From: Fratercula arctica
Taxonomy: Eukaryota > Chordata > Aves > Charadriiformes > Alcidae
Length of the DNA stretch: 64,000 nt
Direction of reading: 5' to 3'
NCBI GenBank assembly: GCA_947846985.1
Contig: CANTUZ010000006.1
Coordinates: 51,430,707-51,494,706, forward strand
Position 1 is the stretch's first letter. Each line of letters starts with the position of its first letter. Both the position numbers and the translations under genes were made by a program. The notes below the pieces were generated by a model that saw only the letters and a program-made list of their open reading frames with translations, searched no databases and was not told where the DNA came from. Positions 48,831-59,378 of this stretch are shown one piece after another.

Positions 48831-49554
48831 TTGGGTAATGCCAGAATACTTTAACAAAACCATAATTTTTTGTTGAAAGGCTCTGTGATTGGAGAAATTA
48901 TCCAACATCTCTAGGGATGATTCAGCAGCATAAAAGCTTCAGAAACAATAATATTTTATTGATTTTGTTTTGAACAAATGATGTTACAGATCTGGTGGCA
49001 ACTAGAGAAAGGCTCTGTTGCCTCATACGAGCCCTGCAATTATTGCAAATATCAGTGTACTGCTGGCCACAAATGACATTTATTTCCGATGTTCACTCTT
49101 TTTCGTCTTCTTGTCTTCTCATTTATTTATATTTGTTATTGTCAGTACAGTCGCTATGTCTGACTTTAGTGAAATTGATTTTTCTTAGCTACAGGCTGTA
49201 GAGCGTCCCTGTGGTTTTTATTATAACGCAGTTAATATGACCTATCTCAAGAAAGAATTAGGCTGATTTTGTAAATCGTCATTTTTCCTGCACAGCAGGG
49301 TCAGTAAAGTACAAGAATCTGAACAGCCTGGTCTTGATTCTCCATCAGCCAGAGTAATGTGCAGAGGTTTCACACGTTTCCATTTTCTTTAAGTGAGGGT
49401 ATAAAGCATTAGAAAAAAAATAATCTTTCTTGAGGTCTTCCACAGGAAATAAAAAAATAGGCAAAGCTCATCCTATTATAATTAAGAAGTTAACCCATAA
49501 AATAATAAACCCCCAGTAGCTTTTAGTGCTGAACAGTGCTGAAGTCCTCTGCCC

Positions 49555-49820
49555 ATGCACACGGCGTTACCGCGGCGGTGGCTCCACAAAGGCCCTGAAG
49601 CAGCCCCTCTCCTGGAGGCCTGGCCGGGGCTCGGGGCTGGCACGCTGCAGCATGGCTGGGCTGCTCCCCTTCCCCTTGGGGACCCTGGGGACAGGCTCTG
49701 CGGGGGGGGCACAGCCAGGGCCGACCTGACCCCCCTTCCCACAGAGCTGCTTTGTGACCGCTGCCTGAGCTATGGCTGCTGCTGCAGCGGGGCTATGCCC
49801 GTGCCTGGCCGTTGATCCAG
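49555..49820. other. GC-rich islet downstream of FETUB
   Basis: About 265 bases of high G+C with CpG and a G8 run, directly past the FETUB polyadenylation signal. Frames are open on both strands because of composition, but no family motif is seen. Confidence 0.45.
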
Positions 49821-50006
49821 ACCGGCAAGTTCTTTTGCTGTCCACAGTTACCTTTCCTTTGTGCTCTTACTGATGGGAGGAATTTGAGAATTAAAAGCCA
49901 AAATCTTTTGTTGGAAAATGTCCTAGTTAAATTTCTTTTTCTACTCTAGTCTTGTGCTTTCTTAAAATTGAGAATTCCAAAGATGAAGACTGTAATAAGC
50001 AATATA

Positions 50007-50012
50007 TTTATT
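50007..50012 (-). terminator. FETUB: FETUB polyadenylation signal
   Basis: AATAAA on the minus strand about 85 nt past the stop codon. It is the first one downstream and well placed for a short 3'-untranslated region. Confidence 0.6.
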
Positions 50013-50095
50013 TAAAGAGGTTACACAATCTGAAACACCAAATTGCCATTGTGGCCATTATTTTCTTGCAGGTAGTTGAGGTGATTGGATGCTGG

Positions 50096-50512
50096 CTAAA
50101 CTTTGGTAGGCTTTTTAGGCAGCAAAGGCTGGATGATGGAATTTTTCTCCTTCGCTTCTCCTGGACATGAGTCTGATAGAGAAAGTTCTTCAGGAAAAGG
50201 GAGAATAACTGGTCCAGTGACTGGTTTGGTCAAGTCTGGTTTGTCTACTTGAGTCTTTTCTCCATCAAGACTGGGTGTAGCTCCTACACCCTCAGGTGGA
50301 ACTGGCTTTCCATCTTTATGTTCATTTTGGCCTTCTGATAGGTTTTGGAAAGAGTTGTCCTCAGTTGAAGGGGGTAGAATTTTAACCCAGCCCACTGTTT
50401 TTTCTAGATGTGGGGAGAAAGGATTGGTTTCAGAAGGGAAAGCTTGGTGATTGTGGCTGGATGTTCCAGGTGTCTGATTAGCTTGCTGTTTCCCCTCTTC
50501 AGTGGCAGGATC
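50096..50512 (-). CDS. FETUB: FETUB exon 7: C-terminal tail
   Basis: 417 nt, phase 0, acceptor TTATTTAG, stop TAG. It encodes a hydrophilic Gln/Pro/Lys tail with NQT and NLS glycosylation sequons, then VTGPVILPFPEELSLSDSCP. The Cys should pair with the first Cys of the protein. The last residues, KPTKV, are lineage-specific. Confidence 0.95.
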   Translation of the reverse strand, partial: DPATEEGKQQANQTPGTSSHNHQAFPSETNPFSPHLEKTVGWVKILPPSTEDNSFQNLSEGQNEHKDGKPVPPEGVGATPSLDGEKTQVDKPDLTKPVTGPVILPFPEELSLSDSCPGEAKEKNSIIQPLLPKKPTKV

Positions 50513-53500
50513 CTAAATAACAGGCAGTAAATGTTAGTTGAATTGAAACTACTCCAAATTCTTTCAGATATGAAGAAGGTAACCCTTCACACTAAGGATC
50601 TGCTGCGATTCCAGTCTGCAAAGACCAGCTGCAGAACAGAAGCTCAAAGGACAGACAGATTGAACTACTTCTTGTGGCAGTGGAGACGGATGCATGAAAC
50701 TTGGGTAACACCACAGTTATTTCTCTTTGCATTCCCTTTTTTACTTAAAATTTCTTTGTAGAGCACTCTGAACACATTTGGTATGATTGACTCTATACTT
50801 ACTCTATTGCCTTTTTATCCACCTAGCAACAGTCTGTTTTATCACAAGAGAGATTTCTTCCTGATTTGGCTTTATCACTTTCTTGGAAAGAAACCTTAAA
50901 AATGGCTGGGCTTTCAAGAGTTCAGTTCTTGTTTTGTAAAGAAGTATTACTCTTGCAATATTAAGATTAGATTAAGAAATACCTGCGGACTGTAGATTTC
51001 ACAGGATATTGTCACAAACTGTTTGTGTTCCAAGTCACTCTTTACCACAGAGCCTTTGCAGAAACCAGTTTGCTGGAAGAAGAAAGTGCAAGCATTTTTT
51101 CACATTGTAGCACTGATACTTAGCTCCTGTCTTGTAAAATAAGCGATTATGAAAGGCTGAATAGTTGTATCTTCTACAAGTATTTGTAGGGATAAGCAGC
51201 TTGGGCAAACTTTTATTTTGGGATTGGCAAGCTTACAGAGGCAGGCAGCATTTTGAAAAAGGCTTTGTGTTTGCACAGGAGGGTTAGGTACCAGGGTAGC
51301 AAAAGTCAGCTGGACACTTAAGGCCCAACTACAACAGCACGCTTCTGCTGTAGCGGAATATCCCCATGCAGGCAAACTGTGTAATAGAACATAATATCAT
51401 TTTTCAGACAAAACCAATTTCACACCATACTAGTAAAAGAAACTGCGAAAAAATAGTGTTTCTAATAGTTGTGGTTTTACTGGGCTGTAGGTAACACGAC
51501 TTGTATCTCGGTTAAGATGGGGCTGGAAACGTTATCTCTTGGCAGCATGCCTGTTTAGTCTTTCAGTTTCTCTTATAATTTTGGCCTTAGTTCCTAAATG
51601 TTTTCCTTAGCTGATCTGATTGTGGTATGAATATATTCTTTATGCATTGTGATTTATTGTCTATGTTGGTTTGCTTGGAAGAAATCCTTAAGAATGGTTC
51701 GGTTTTGTAAGGCAATGGCTACCCTGCCTTTTTCTGAATGGTATTTTTTTCTGTTTTCTTTGTTCATGGCTAGGTAAAAATTCAGAACTTTTACTGAAAT
51801 GTTTTCGCTATTCTAAAGCAGTTTTTACAGTTACAAGACAGTAAAGAGCTACAATCCATAAAAAGACGCCTGTGGGCTTTGATTCTTGTCTGTAAAGAAC
51901 GAAAGGGATAGGCTAAGTATTCCCTGAGGAATCACAGTATTTGAAAAATAGGTGTTTACACAAGGAAAAGTACTTACAGCTAGTTCTGATGAAAGTGGCT
52001 TGCACTCGGAGATGTCAGCAATAGTGTCATTTTTGGAGCAGGATGTCTCTTGAATTAAAAACTCAACAAAATAGGCAGGACCAACAACCCACTGTTAATG
52101 AGAGACCAGTGGCATTAGACCTTGTGCATGTGTCAGGAAGAAGGAAGAATCCTACAGACCTTGAAAAGATGTAAAATTCCTGCTAAGCGTGGAGGGGGCA
52201 GGTTATACTTGGGACATTACTCTTAGTTGTGTTGCAGGAGAATGATTTTTTTTTGCCAGTACTGCTTTATTGCCTGGTTATATTTTACTTCTCATACATG
52301 CACAATGTTAGTAATGCATGGATTAGCTATAGTTGAAATGAGTTTGGGTTTTGTAATAAGTTAGCATCCATATAGAACTACATATCCGAAGACCCTCTTC
52401 GGTGCCTTGTTGGTCATTTTTGGCTGCTTTAATGAACAGGATCACTTTTTCTATTTCTGAAATGCAAGTACCTCAGGGTTGGAAAATGGGAGCGAATAAA
52501 TACTGTATTGTAGTAATATCTAACATTTGAGGCAAAGAGTGAAAACCACCTTGTCATCTATACATAATGAATTTTAGAGAGATTGGATATTACTGTGGTA
52601 GACAAACAGGATTTAGTCAGGAGATCATTAACTCTCTATTAGTCTAAAATTAGTTTTAAACTCATTCAGTGAATTACAGGTATGTTTTGAAAGGGATGAC
52701 TGTGCTTTATTAAATACTTTCTATTAGGGAGTCACTAATTCATGGTGCTGGTAGAAGAAAGAGCTCACAGTGAATCTTTCCTAAACTTTGGAATGCAAAT
52801 CTGTGTCTTCAGTTTTGCATAAAACCCTTCTTTTTGCAATAAATGGAGTCAAAGTCTTGGATTAAGGCAGATCCTTATTTCCCAGGAGAACTCTGCACAG
52901 AAGTATTCTCTATACTATACAGATACAAATTCTAAACAATCTGTAAGACATAACAAATCATACAACAGGTGGATCCATACTCCTTGAGGGCTAAAGCAAG
53001 TCAGGTGAGCCTTGGCTTACCTGCATTGAAGCTCTTGTGACATTGAGGACAGAGAAATAATGAGTTTGTTCACTCTCTTCATTGAACTTGGCAAGGCTTT
53101 GAACAGCAGTCTCCAAATATTTGGGCTCAGTTGGACAGTCATCAACCGGGCAGTCAGGACATACTCTCCAAATATATCTGGGTGGAACTTTGTAATCAAA
53201 CGAAACAATATCATTAGAGAAAGCATAGCCATAAGAGCATGTTGTCAGTGTAGGTCACTGTAAATGCCTGTAAGCCCCCAACCCTACCCTCTCGTCCTCC
53301 AGTCCCCTGGAGTAACAATATGTGGTTTGATTCACTCAATGATTTTGAATCTTTATGAGTTTGCAGACCGATAAAAATGTTGCAGTGGAGGCAGAGACAC
53401 TGCAGGAAAAAGCTCAGCCTACTGACAGTGATCTTGCTGGTTTTACTTGCCTTTCACAAACCCATAAAAATGCTTTTTGGACCAGAGAGTAAAAGCACAT

Positions 53501-56500
53501 AGGGAGGCTCTGCTGGCTTTCCCAGAGATGAACCAGTTATTACTGCACTGCTTTGAGCTGCAGGACCGCACTGGCCTTATGATCACTGACTTGAGAGAAT
53601 TAGGGCAGCTGAAAGCTAATGGAGACACTGTGGTGCCATAATTGCAATTAAAATTTAAAGTAATGCTATATGGCAAAGAATGTTTTTCCAGTCTTCTGTT
53701 AAAGTGAATGTGTTAAATAAAGACATACCTTGTTGTAAAGTGCACTCATAAGTGTTCAGATGAGCAATATTTCTTGCCTGATTAATGTAGATAATTGCTT
53801 TGCATTGACCATAAACCTAAAACAATATAAACATTTAGAAACAATTAATATTGCACCCTTTGCACTGATCACCTAGTACCTAGACAGTGAGTGATTCATT
53901 TTCTCCTTACAGTCAGGAATTTCTTTTCAAGACAAAAGTTGTGTTAACACTCAAATGGCAACGAAGTACGTTTCTAAGTATCTCCTTTAGAAAGAACGGC
54001 CAGATCCTCCCTGGTGTAACCCCGAGCTGCAGAGACGCAGTGCTTGTTTGCAGGATGGCCTGCACAAGGCCACTCTTCCGGCAGCTGAGGAGCGCCCCGG
54101 CATCACAGAGCACTTTCCCTTCCAGGCCACGCAGCGGGAGCTGGGTCTGTGTCTGGAGCCCAGAGAGCTTAAACCTGGACCTCAGCTTGGCATCTGGATC
54201 CATTCACCCGGCCTCCCCCTTCCCCTGCTCCCCATGTCTGTGGGAAGGAAGGAGAGCAGTAGGAAAGACCCTAAATGAGTTTTGTGGCACAGTAAGATCA
54301 CCCGTGCACACAAAGAAACTCTGACTTCATAGCAGAAAAAAATACTGGCCTATTAATATCCCTTGTGCCTTTATGTTTAAAAGTTGAATGTGTGTTCTCT
54401 GAGTGCTTCTTAAATATTGCCACATATGTGACCAAGGCCTCTAGGATGTATGTTTCTGGACTTCACAGAAGCCATAGTGACCATATATGCTCTGCACCCT
54501 TTTCCTGCTGAAAGTGCTGTAAGTGACAGGGAGCAGAATTCTATTTATTTTTCCCAGTTTTTCACTTGAAAATGAAAACTGATTGACCTAAGAAGTAGCC
54601 CAGGACAATTTAATCATAAATTCTTTTTTCTTTTTTTTTTCACATGAAGCTTCTTTCTCATCATTCTTCCTTTTATAAGGGTTTTTCTCACTTGTTCAGA
54701 ATCATTTTGGTGACCTGTAGCAGCAGTCTTAGATCACTTTCTGTCTTTGCAGCTTATCTTGCTGAGCTTTCTTTTTTCTCTTCTTTCCGTAGAATTTTTG
54801 CAAAGTTGTCAGAGTAGAAGTGGAATTAAGCTAAACCAAAATTCACATGTTATATAAAAGTGAGTTTCTTTTATTCTCTTCTTGACTTGCTGTCTTTAAA
54901 ATAAACTCTTACAGGGTTGTCACAAAAAATAAACCATTTATTCTAAAGAGTGTCCTAGCATGGCTATTTAGTTATGTCTGTTTATTAGCTCTGGTCAAAA
55001 ACTTTCTTTTAATTTTCATTTTTTAAAATAAATCTTACCAGTCTATAAACTGACTAGAAAGTACAGAGAAAAACTGTAGACTTTAAAAAATTAGTTTTGA
55101 TTTCTTCTAAGCTCTGCTGCCTACTACAAATGCATGCATAGGGATTTTGCTGTCATCAGTAGTACCCGAGTAACTCATCACACCTGAGGTTAATAAGAAA
55201 ACAAAATCCTTACAGTTGTATGAGCAGATCTGGCTGCACAGTTCTTCCACAACCTTTTGCTGAGTACATGGCATTCGGTATCTACTACATCCAAGACGAG
55301 GTAGAAGACAGAACCAGTGATCTCCTGAAAACAAAGAAAGGGTCATATCCCAATTTCATGTAGAACAAAGTAGGGACACATAAAAGGGAGAGATGGAGAA
55401 ACAGAAAATACGCAGGTAGGACACACAGATATCCTGAAAACTGAACATTCTGTGGGACAAATTCTCAATGGTGGCAAATCAGGTGGGATTCAGGCCCTGT
55501 TAGAACAGGCTGGTCATGCATCTAGCCAGCTTTAATTAAAGGACAGCCTTTTAGAGTCAGTTTTATCCTTCTGATTCTGGTACCAACCAGAACCCGAGAA
55601 TAAGGACTAAACACGGTGGTGTTTCCGTTGTCAACTGCATTTTATGATTAGATTCGAAAGGTAGGTTATTTTGCCTTCAATAAGAATGAGACAATAAATA
55701 CCACAAATAATAAAAAACTGTTAACATTGAACATTCCCAGTAGGCATTAGAAACAGAAATATCTTATTTCTTAGAGTAGTGTCTTCTTCAAGTATGGATG
55801 CTTTGCACTTGCCGTAAAGAGGCAACGACTGTGTTGATGCAGACAGCTGAAATATTCTCTGAGATAGCAGAAAGTGCTAGGAGAGACCCTGCGTATCTAC
55901 ATGGATGCCTCCAACTCACTTCAAGTTCAGTGCAGCGCTTGAGTTCTGAGCCTGTGCTTTAGCCCAGAACCTTTGCTCAGTTTGCACAGCAGAGGCGCAC
56001 AAAGCAGCCAGGGCTCAGCTTTTGGGCTTTTTGGTCATTTCTACATCCTAAAGAACTTAGGTGTGAGTGTTAGCTGCGTGTTTAGACTGAGATTATGTCT
56101 TTGCTGAGGAGGGAGAAAACCCAAAGCTGAATGAGAGCAGTTTTCATTCATTTCTGGTTGATCTCACTGGGTTATGGAGAAAGTGCTTTATGGGGCAAGA
56201 GTCCTGTAGAAGTCTGGGGCCACTATGTGTTCAATTTTGGCTTTAGCTTTGATTTCTGTTTAACAGTGACTAAAGACCACTCAATAGGGCATTGGAAGGC
56301 TGGAGTACTGCTGGATTTTCTGGGGTTTTGATTTTTTTTTTTTTTTAATACTGCCTGAAAATATGCTAAGAGGTATCTGTTCTTGAGTTCTGAGGAGACC
56401 AAGTGATACAACTATTCTGGTCACACAGTATAGACATCTCTGGAAAGAGTCTGGGGTGGTGATTTTGTGTGAGCTCTACCGTATATGCTTGTAATACTAA

Positions 56501-59282
56501 ACCCTTTCAATATAGAAGAGCAAAATAAATAGAAAATAAATATAAAGAATGAGTAAATGGTTTTGTTAGCTTTGTCTCTAAGTTATATTCTTATCATGCT
56601 TATGCATGTTGCATAGGCAACTTACCATGCTGTATACCATTGTTTATATTTTCATATCCCCTTGTTTCCCTAAGTGTTCTATGAAATAATCTGATAGGGC
56701 CTTGCACTGAGCTCTCAGGGTTTGCCTACACTGATCCTCAGGTTTAATTATAAGTGTTGTTTTGAAGGTCATGGGAAGATCAAAAGCTTTTTTGATAGCG
56801 TGAAGCTGAGGTGCAGCAGCACTGTTCCGCATGGCAGTATCCCCACACCTGGCCGCACAGATCTCTTTGCGTATGAGGTACCTAAATACCATGATGATAT
56901 GTCTCCTTCACATGGTAGCTAATATAGGTTAAATCAGTGAACAGAAACTAAGACTGGTCAAAGAGTAATTGCCATTTGCTGAAAATGTGTTTTTTGAATA
57001 GTGCAGCATTTGGTACAGGCTTGTAACTTTAAATATATTCTCTATGAGAAAAAAAGCATCACTAAGACTCTCCTGCACAAAGAAGTAATAGCCAAGAAAT
57101 ATGTATCTTTAAGGAGTTCTAAAGTTAGGACTAGTGACTTGAGCTTTCAAGTTGGTTGTTCAGGTATTCTGGAGGCAAAAGCACACACATATCTCATTAA
57201 AGAAATGTTCTATAATCAAACGTGTTTGATGCTAGATGGGTTTACTCAGCTCAATCAACGAACACTGGTTGTAAAGCTCCGTGATCTTGGAAATATTGAA
57301 CGCAAGCAGGGTGGACCAAACTGTTTTTTCTGTTGCCTGTGGCTCTCTTGTATAATACCAGGTCTAATACGCAGATGGGGTTATTATAAAATCTACATAT
57401 CTTTTTGTCTACCTGCTTCTGTATGTATCATCCTCCGCTGGGGAAAGGATAATTTGGGGTTTATTCAGAGCTCAGCAGTTCTCTGAAGGTTTCATCATCC
57501 TTATTTTAATTTTCATTAAAAGACCGTTATGCAAAGGCCTTTTGGTATCTGCTTAGTATTGAATAGAAACTTCTAGCTTTTCTGCATGGCCACAAAGATG
57601 CCTTGCTCAGCGCTGCTGGCGCAGGGATTGCTGCTGCGGTGGCCGGGGAGCCAGCAGAGATGTGGCAGCAGCGCCTTTGTGGCAGGGTCACCTGCTACAA
57701 GGGAAAGAACTGAAATATTTTGGCATGTTTTGTAAGTGTGGTTTAAGTGCCTGTCAGAGAAGTTAAGCATGAGTATCTTGTGTGAAAGAAAGGCTCTGTC
57801 CTACTTACGTATGAGTTAACAGCAGATGGCTCATTAGTTTCAATTAGAGCAAAACTGAACCACAGGTTGCTTAAGGGCAGATTTGAATTTGAAGTAACTT
57901 TGAAAATGTTTTTATCCTGAGTATTGGTTAAAAAAATGGGAGGAAGGACCGCTGACTAATTAAAAAATAATAGTGTTTTTTTTTTATTTACTCTTCTGAT
58001 TCTCTCCCCATTGCAACTGGGTAGGGAGTGAGTGGCTGTGTGGTCCTAGCTGCCGGCTGGGGTTAAACCACTACATGGATCCAGTTTGATGCATGGTGGC
58101 TGATGCCTAGTGGGCATATTCCATCACCTGAGCAAAGCACTATAGAGAATGTCGTGCAAAGCACAGCACCGTGTGCATCCTCAGCCGCGAAAGCTCAGCT
58201 TGCTGGAGGCCACAGCCTGTCTGCAGAAAGGATGTCCATGGGAGGGCAGCGGGAAGCAGTGTCATATCCTTGCCAGTACAGATCTTTACACTTCTGGCAA
58301 TGAGCCTGATTTTCTTTAAGGGTTGAGAGCTCATCCTTGCAGGTCAGATTGTGGGAAGTGAGCGAGCGTGGCAGGGAATGTTAATAGCGTGCTTCCACAG
58401 GGCCTTAGGTGTTGTGGGCCTTGGGCTCTCATTTCAGGTTCTCAGTGGCTAGTGCCAGTAGATTCAGCTATTGTAACACAAAATAGTAATAAATTAAGCA
58501 CACGGAGAGAAGTAAGATACTTGAGGATATGAGAGTGATATTCCATAGGTATTTCCAGTGTAATTTTTGCACTTGAACTGGTTTCAGATTTCTTCCGGAG
58601 AATGAGTCATCATTTCAAGGGCTGTGAAGGAATTCCCTGGTCCCAAGCTGGACACGTTTACACCTGTTAGTGCTTACATCTTGTGTGCAAAATGCATGAT
58701 GACTTAACAGCCTTTGCACTCCAACTGCTCAAGGCGGTGGGAGGAAGGTGTAAAATGAAATTAAATCAGAGTAGTGGTGTTTCATACGGAACTTGAACTG
58801 ACGCCTGGAGCTATTCCAGGGGCAGGCAGCAGAGAATCGTGACTGAGATTTGCTCTCTAATTGCCCACAGTGGTGATGAAACTGTTTCTAGTCATCTGTG
58901 CGTAAAGTTGACGTGGCCTCTAGAGTCCTGTGAATGGAACTTTACATTTTCCTTTTGAAATATTTCTTAGTTCAAATGGATATTGCTAAGGAATAGTGAA
59001 TAGTGATAGGCACAGGGCTCTCTGTGGGAGAAGCAGATACAGACCGAGCAGGTAACTTACCTGAGGCTGTTCTCGCACACTGAAAATCCGGTAGAGCCTG
59101 AATACGTAGCCCTCTTTTCGGTGAGCATTGATCTGCTGGAGAGCCAGGTCTGCAGCCTGCTCTACTGCCGTGTCATCGCAGCCGGGGGAGAGCAGTGCGG
59201 CCGGTGCTTCTCTGGCAGGAAGAGAGGCAGCCATGGGGCACAGCACCTGGATGCCAAAGAGCACTGAAATAAGGAGAACCAT
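50096..59282 (-). CDS. FETUB: Fetuin-B (7 coding exons)
   Basis: A secreted fetuin of 402 aa (human: 382): signal peptide, two cystatin-like domains (residues about 35-140 and 141-263) and a Ser/Pro/Lys-rich C-terminal tail. The mature N-terminus AALLSPGCDDTAVEQAADLA with INAHRKEGYVFRLYRI matches human SALLSRGCNDSDVLAVAGFA and INKDRKDGYVLRLNRV. The tail VILPFPEELSLSDSCPGEA matches human VVLPFPKEKARTAECPGPA. These shared ends separate it from fetuin-A. The linker CPDCP, known as the astacin-binding trunk of fetuin-B, is intact, so inhibition of ovastacin-type metalloproteases and a role in egg-coat control are plausible. ATG 59282 is preferred to ATG 59309, nine codons upstream, because it gives MVLLISVLFGIQVLCPMAAS, a normal signal peptide of human length. 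All introns are GT-AG. Confidence 0.96.
50983..51072 (-). CDS. FETUB: FETUB exon 6: end of domain 2
   Basis: 90 nt, phase 0 to 0, acceptor CTTCCAG, donor GTATTT. It encodes QTGFCKGSVVKSDLEHKQFV and TISCEIYSPQ (human VGLCKGSLTRTHWEKFVSV and TCDFFESQ). Confidence 0.94.
51978..52091 (-). CDS. FETUB: FETUB exon 5: domain 2 middle
   Basis: 114 nt, phase 0 to 0, donor GTAAGT. It encodes WVVGPAYFVEFLIQETSCSK then NDTIADISECKPLSSELA. With the Gln ending exon 4 it gives QWVVGP, the fetuin-B counterpart of the cystatin QVVAG hairpin (human QWVVGPSYF). Confidence 0.95.
53021..53187 (-). CDS. FETUB: FETUB exon 4: domain 2 start with CPDCP trunk
   Basis: 167 nt, phase 1 to 0, donor GTAAGC. It encodes PPRYIWRVCPDCPVDDCPTE and YLETAVQSLAKFNEESEQTH then LNVTRASMQ. 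CPDCP is conserved; an extra Cys follows at VDDC. NVT is a glycosylation sequon. Confidence 0.95.
53729..53816 (-). CDS. FETUB: FETUB exon 3: end of domain 1
   Basis: 88 nt, phase 0 to 1, acceptor TTTTAG, donor GTATGT. It encodes VYGQCKAIIYINQARNIAHL and NTYECTLQQ (human YGQCKAIFYMNNPSRVLYLA and YNCTLRP). Confidence 0.95.
55214..55324 (-). CDS. FETUB: FETUB exon 2: domain 1 middle
   Basis: 111 nt, phase 0 to 0, acceptor TTTTCAG, donor GTAAGG. It encodes EITGSVFYLVLDVVDTECHV and LSKRLWKNCAARSAHTT (human LFYLTLDVLETDCHVL and KAWQDC). Confidence 0.95.
59061..59282 (-). CDS. FETUB: FETUB exon 1: signal peptide and domain 1 start
   Basis: 222 nt coding, phase 0, donor GTAAGT. Hydrophobic leader, then LPAREAPAALLSPGCDDTAV and ALQQINAHRKEGYVFRLYRI with FSVREQPQ. 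Confidence 0.96.
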
Positions 59283-59370
59283 TCTGCTTGGAGAACCAGT
59301 GCGGCACATCAGAATGGTAAGGCAGTATGGAGGGGGGAGATAGCAGACTGTTGTAGTGGAGTCGTGTCTC

Positions 59371-59378
59371 TTTATAAA
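59371..59378 (-). promoter_or_regulatory. FETUB: Candidate FETUB TATA box
   Basis: The minus strand reads GGGTTTATAAAGAGAC, a strong TATA match about 90 nt upstream of the chosen ATG, giving a leader of about 60 nt. This also fits the start at 59282. Confidence 0.6.

Larger units (their letters stand above)
42426..50095. other. HRG-FETUB intergenic region
   Basis: 7.7 kb holding the HRG promoter on its left and the FETUB 3' end on its right. One CR1 tail and some AT-rich and GC-rich patches are visible. Short open frames here show no known domain. No gene can be supported. Confidence 0.65.

Noticed and set aside
49482..49845. Overlapping open frames on both strands past FETUB
   Set aside because: High G+C lowers stop frequency on both strands. 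The peptides are Gly/Ala/Pro/Arg-rich and unstructured.
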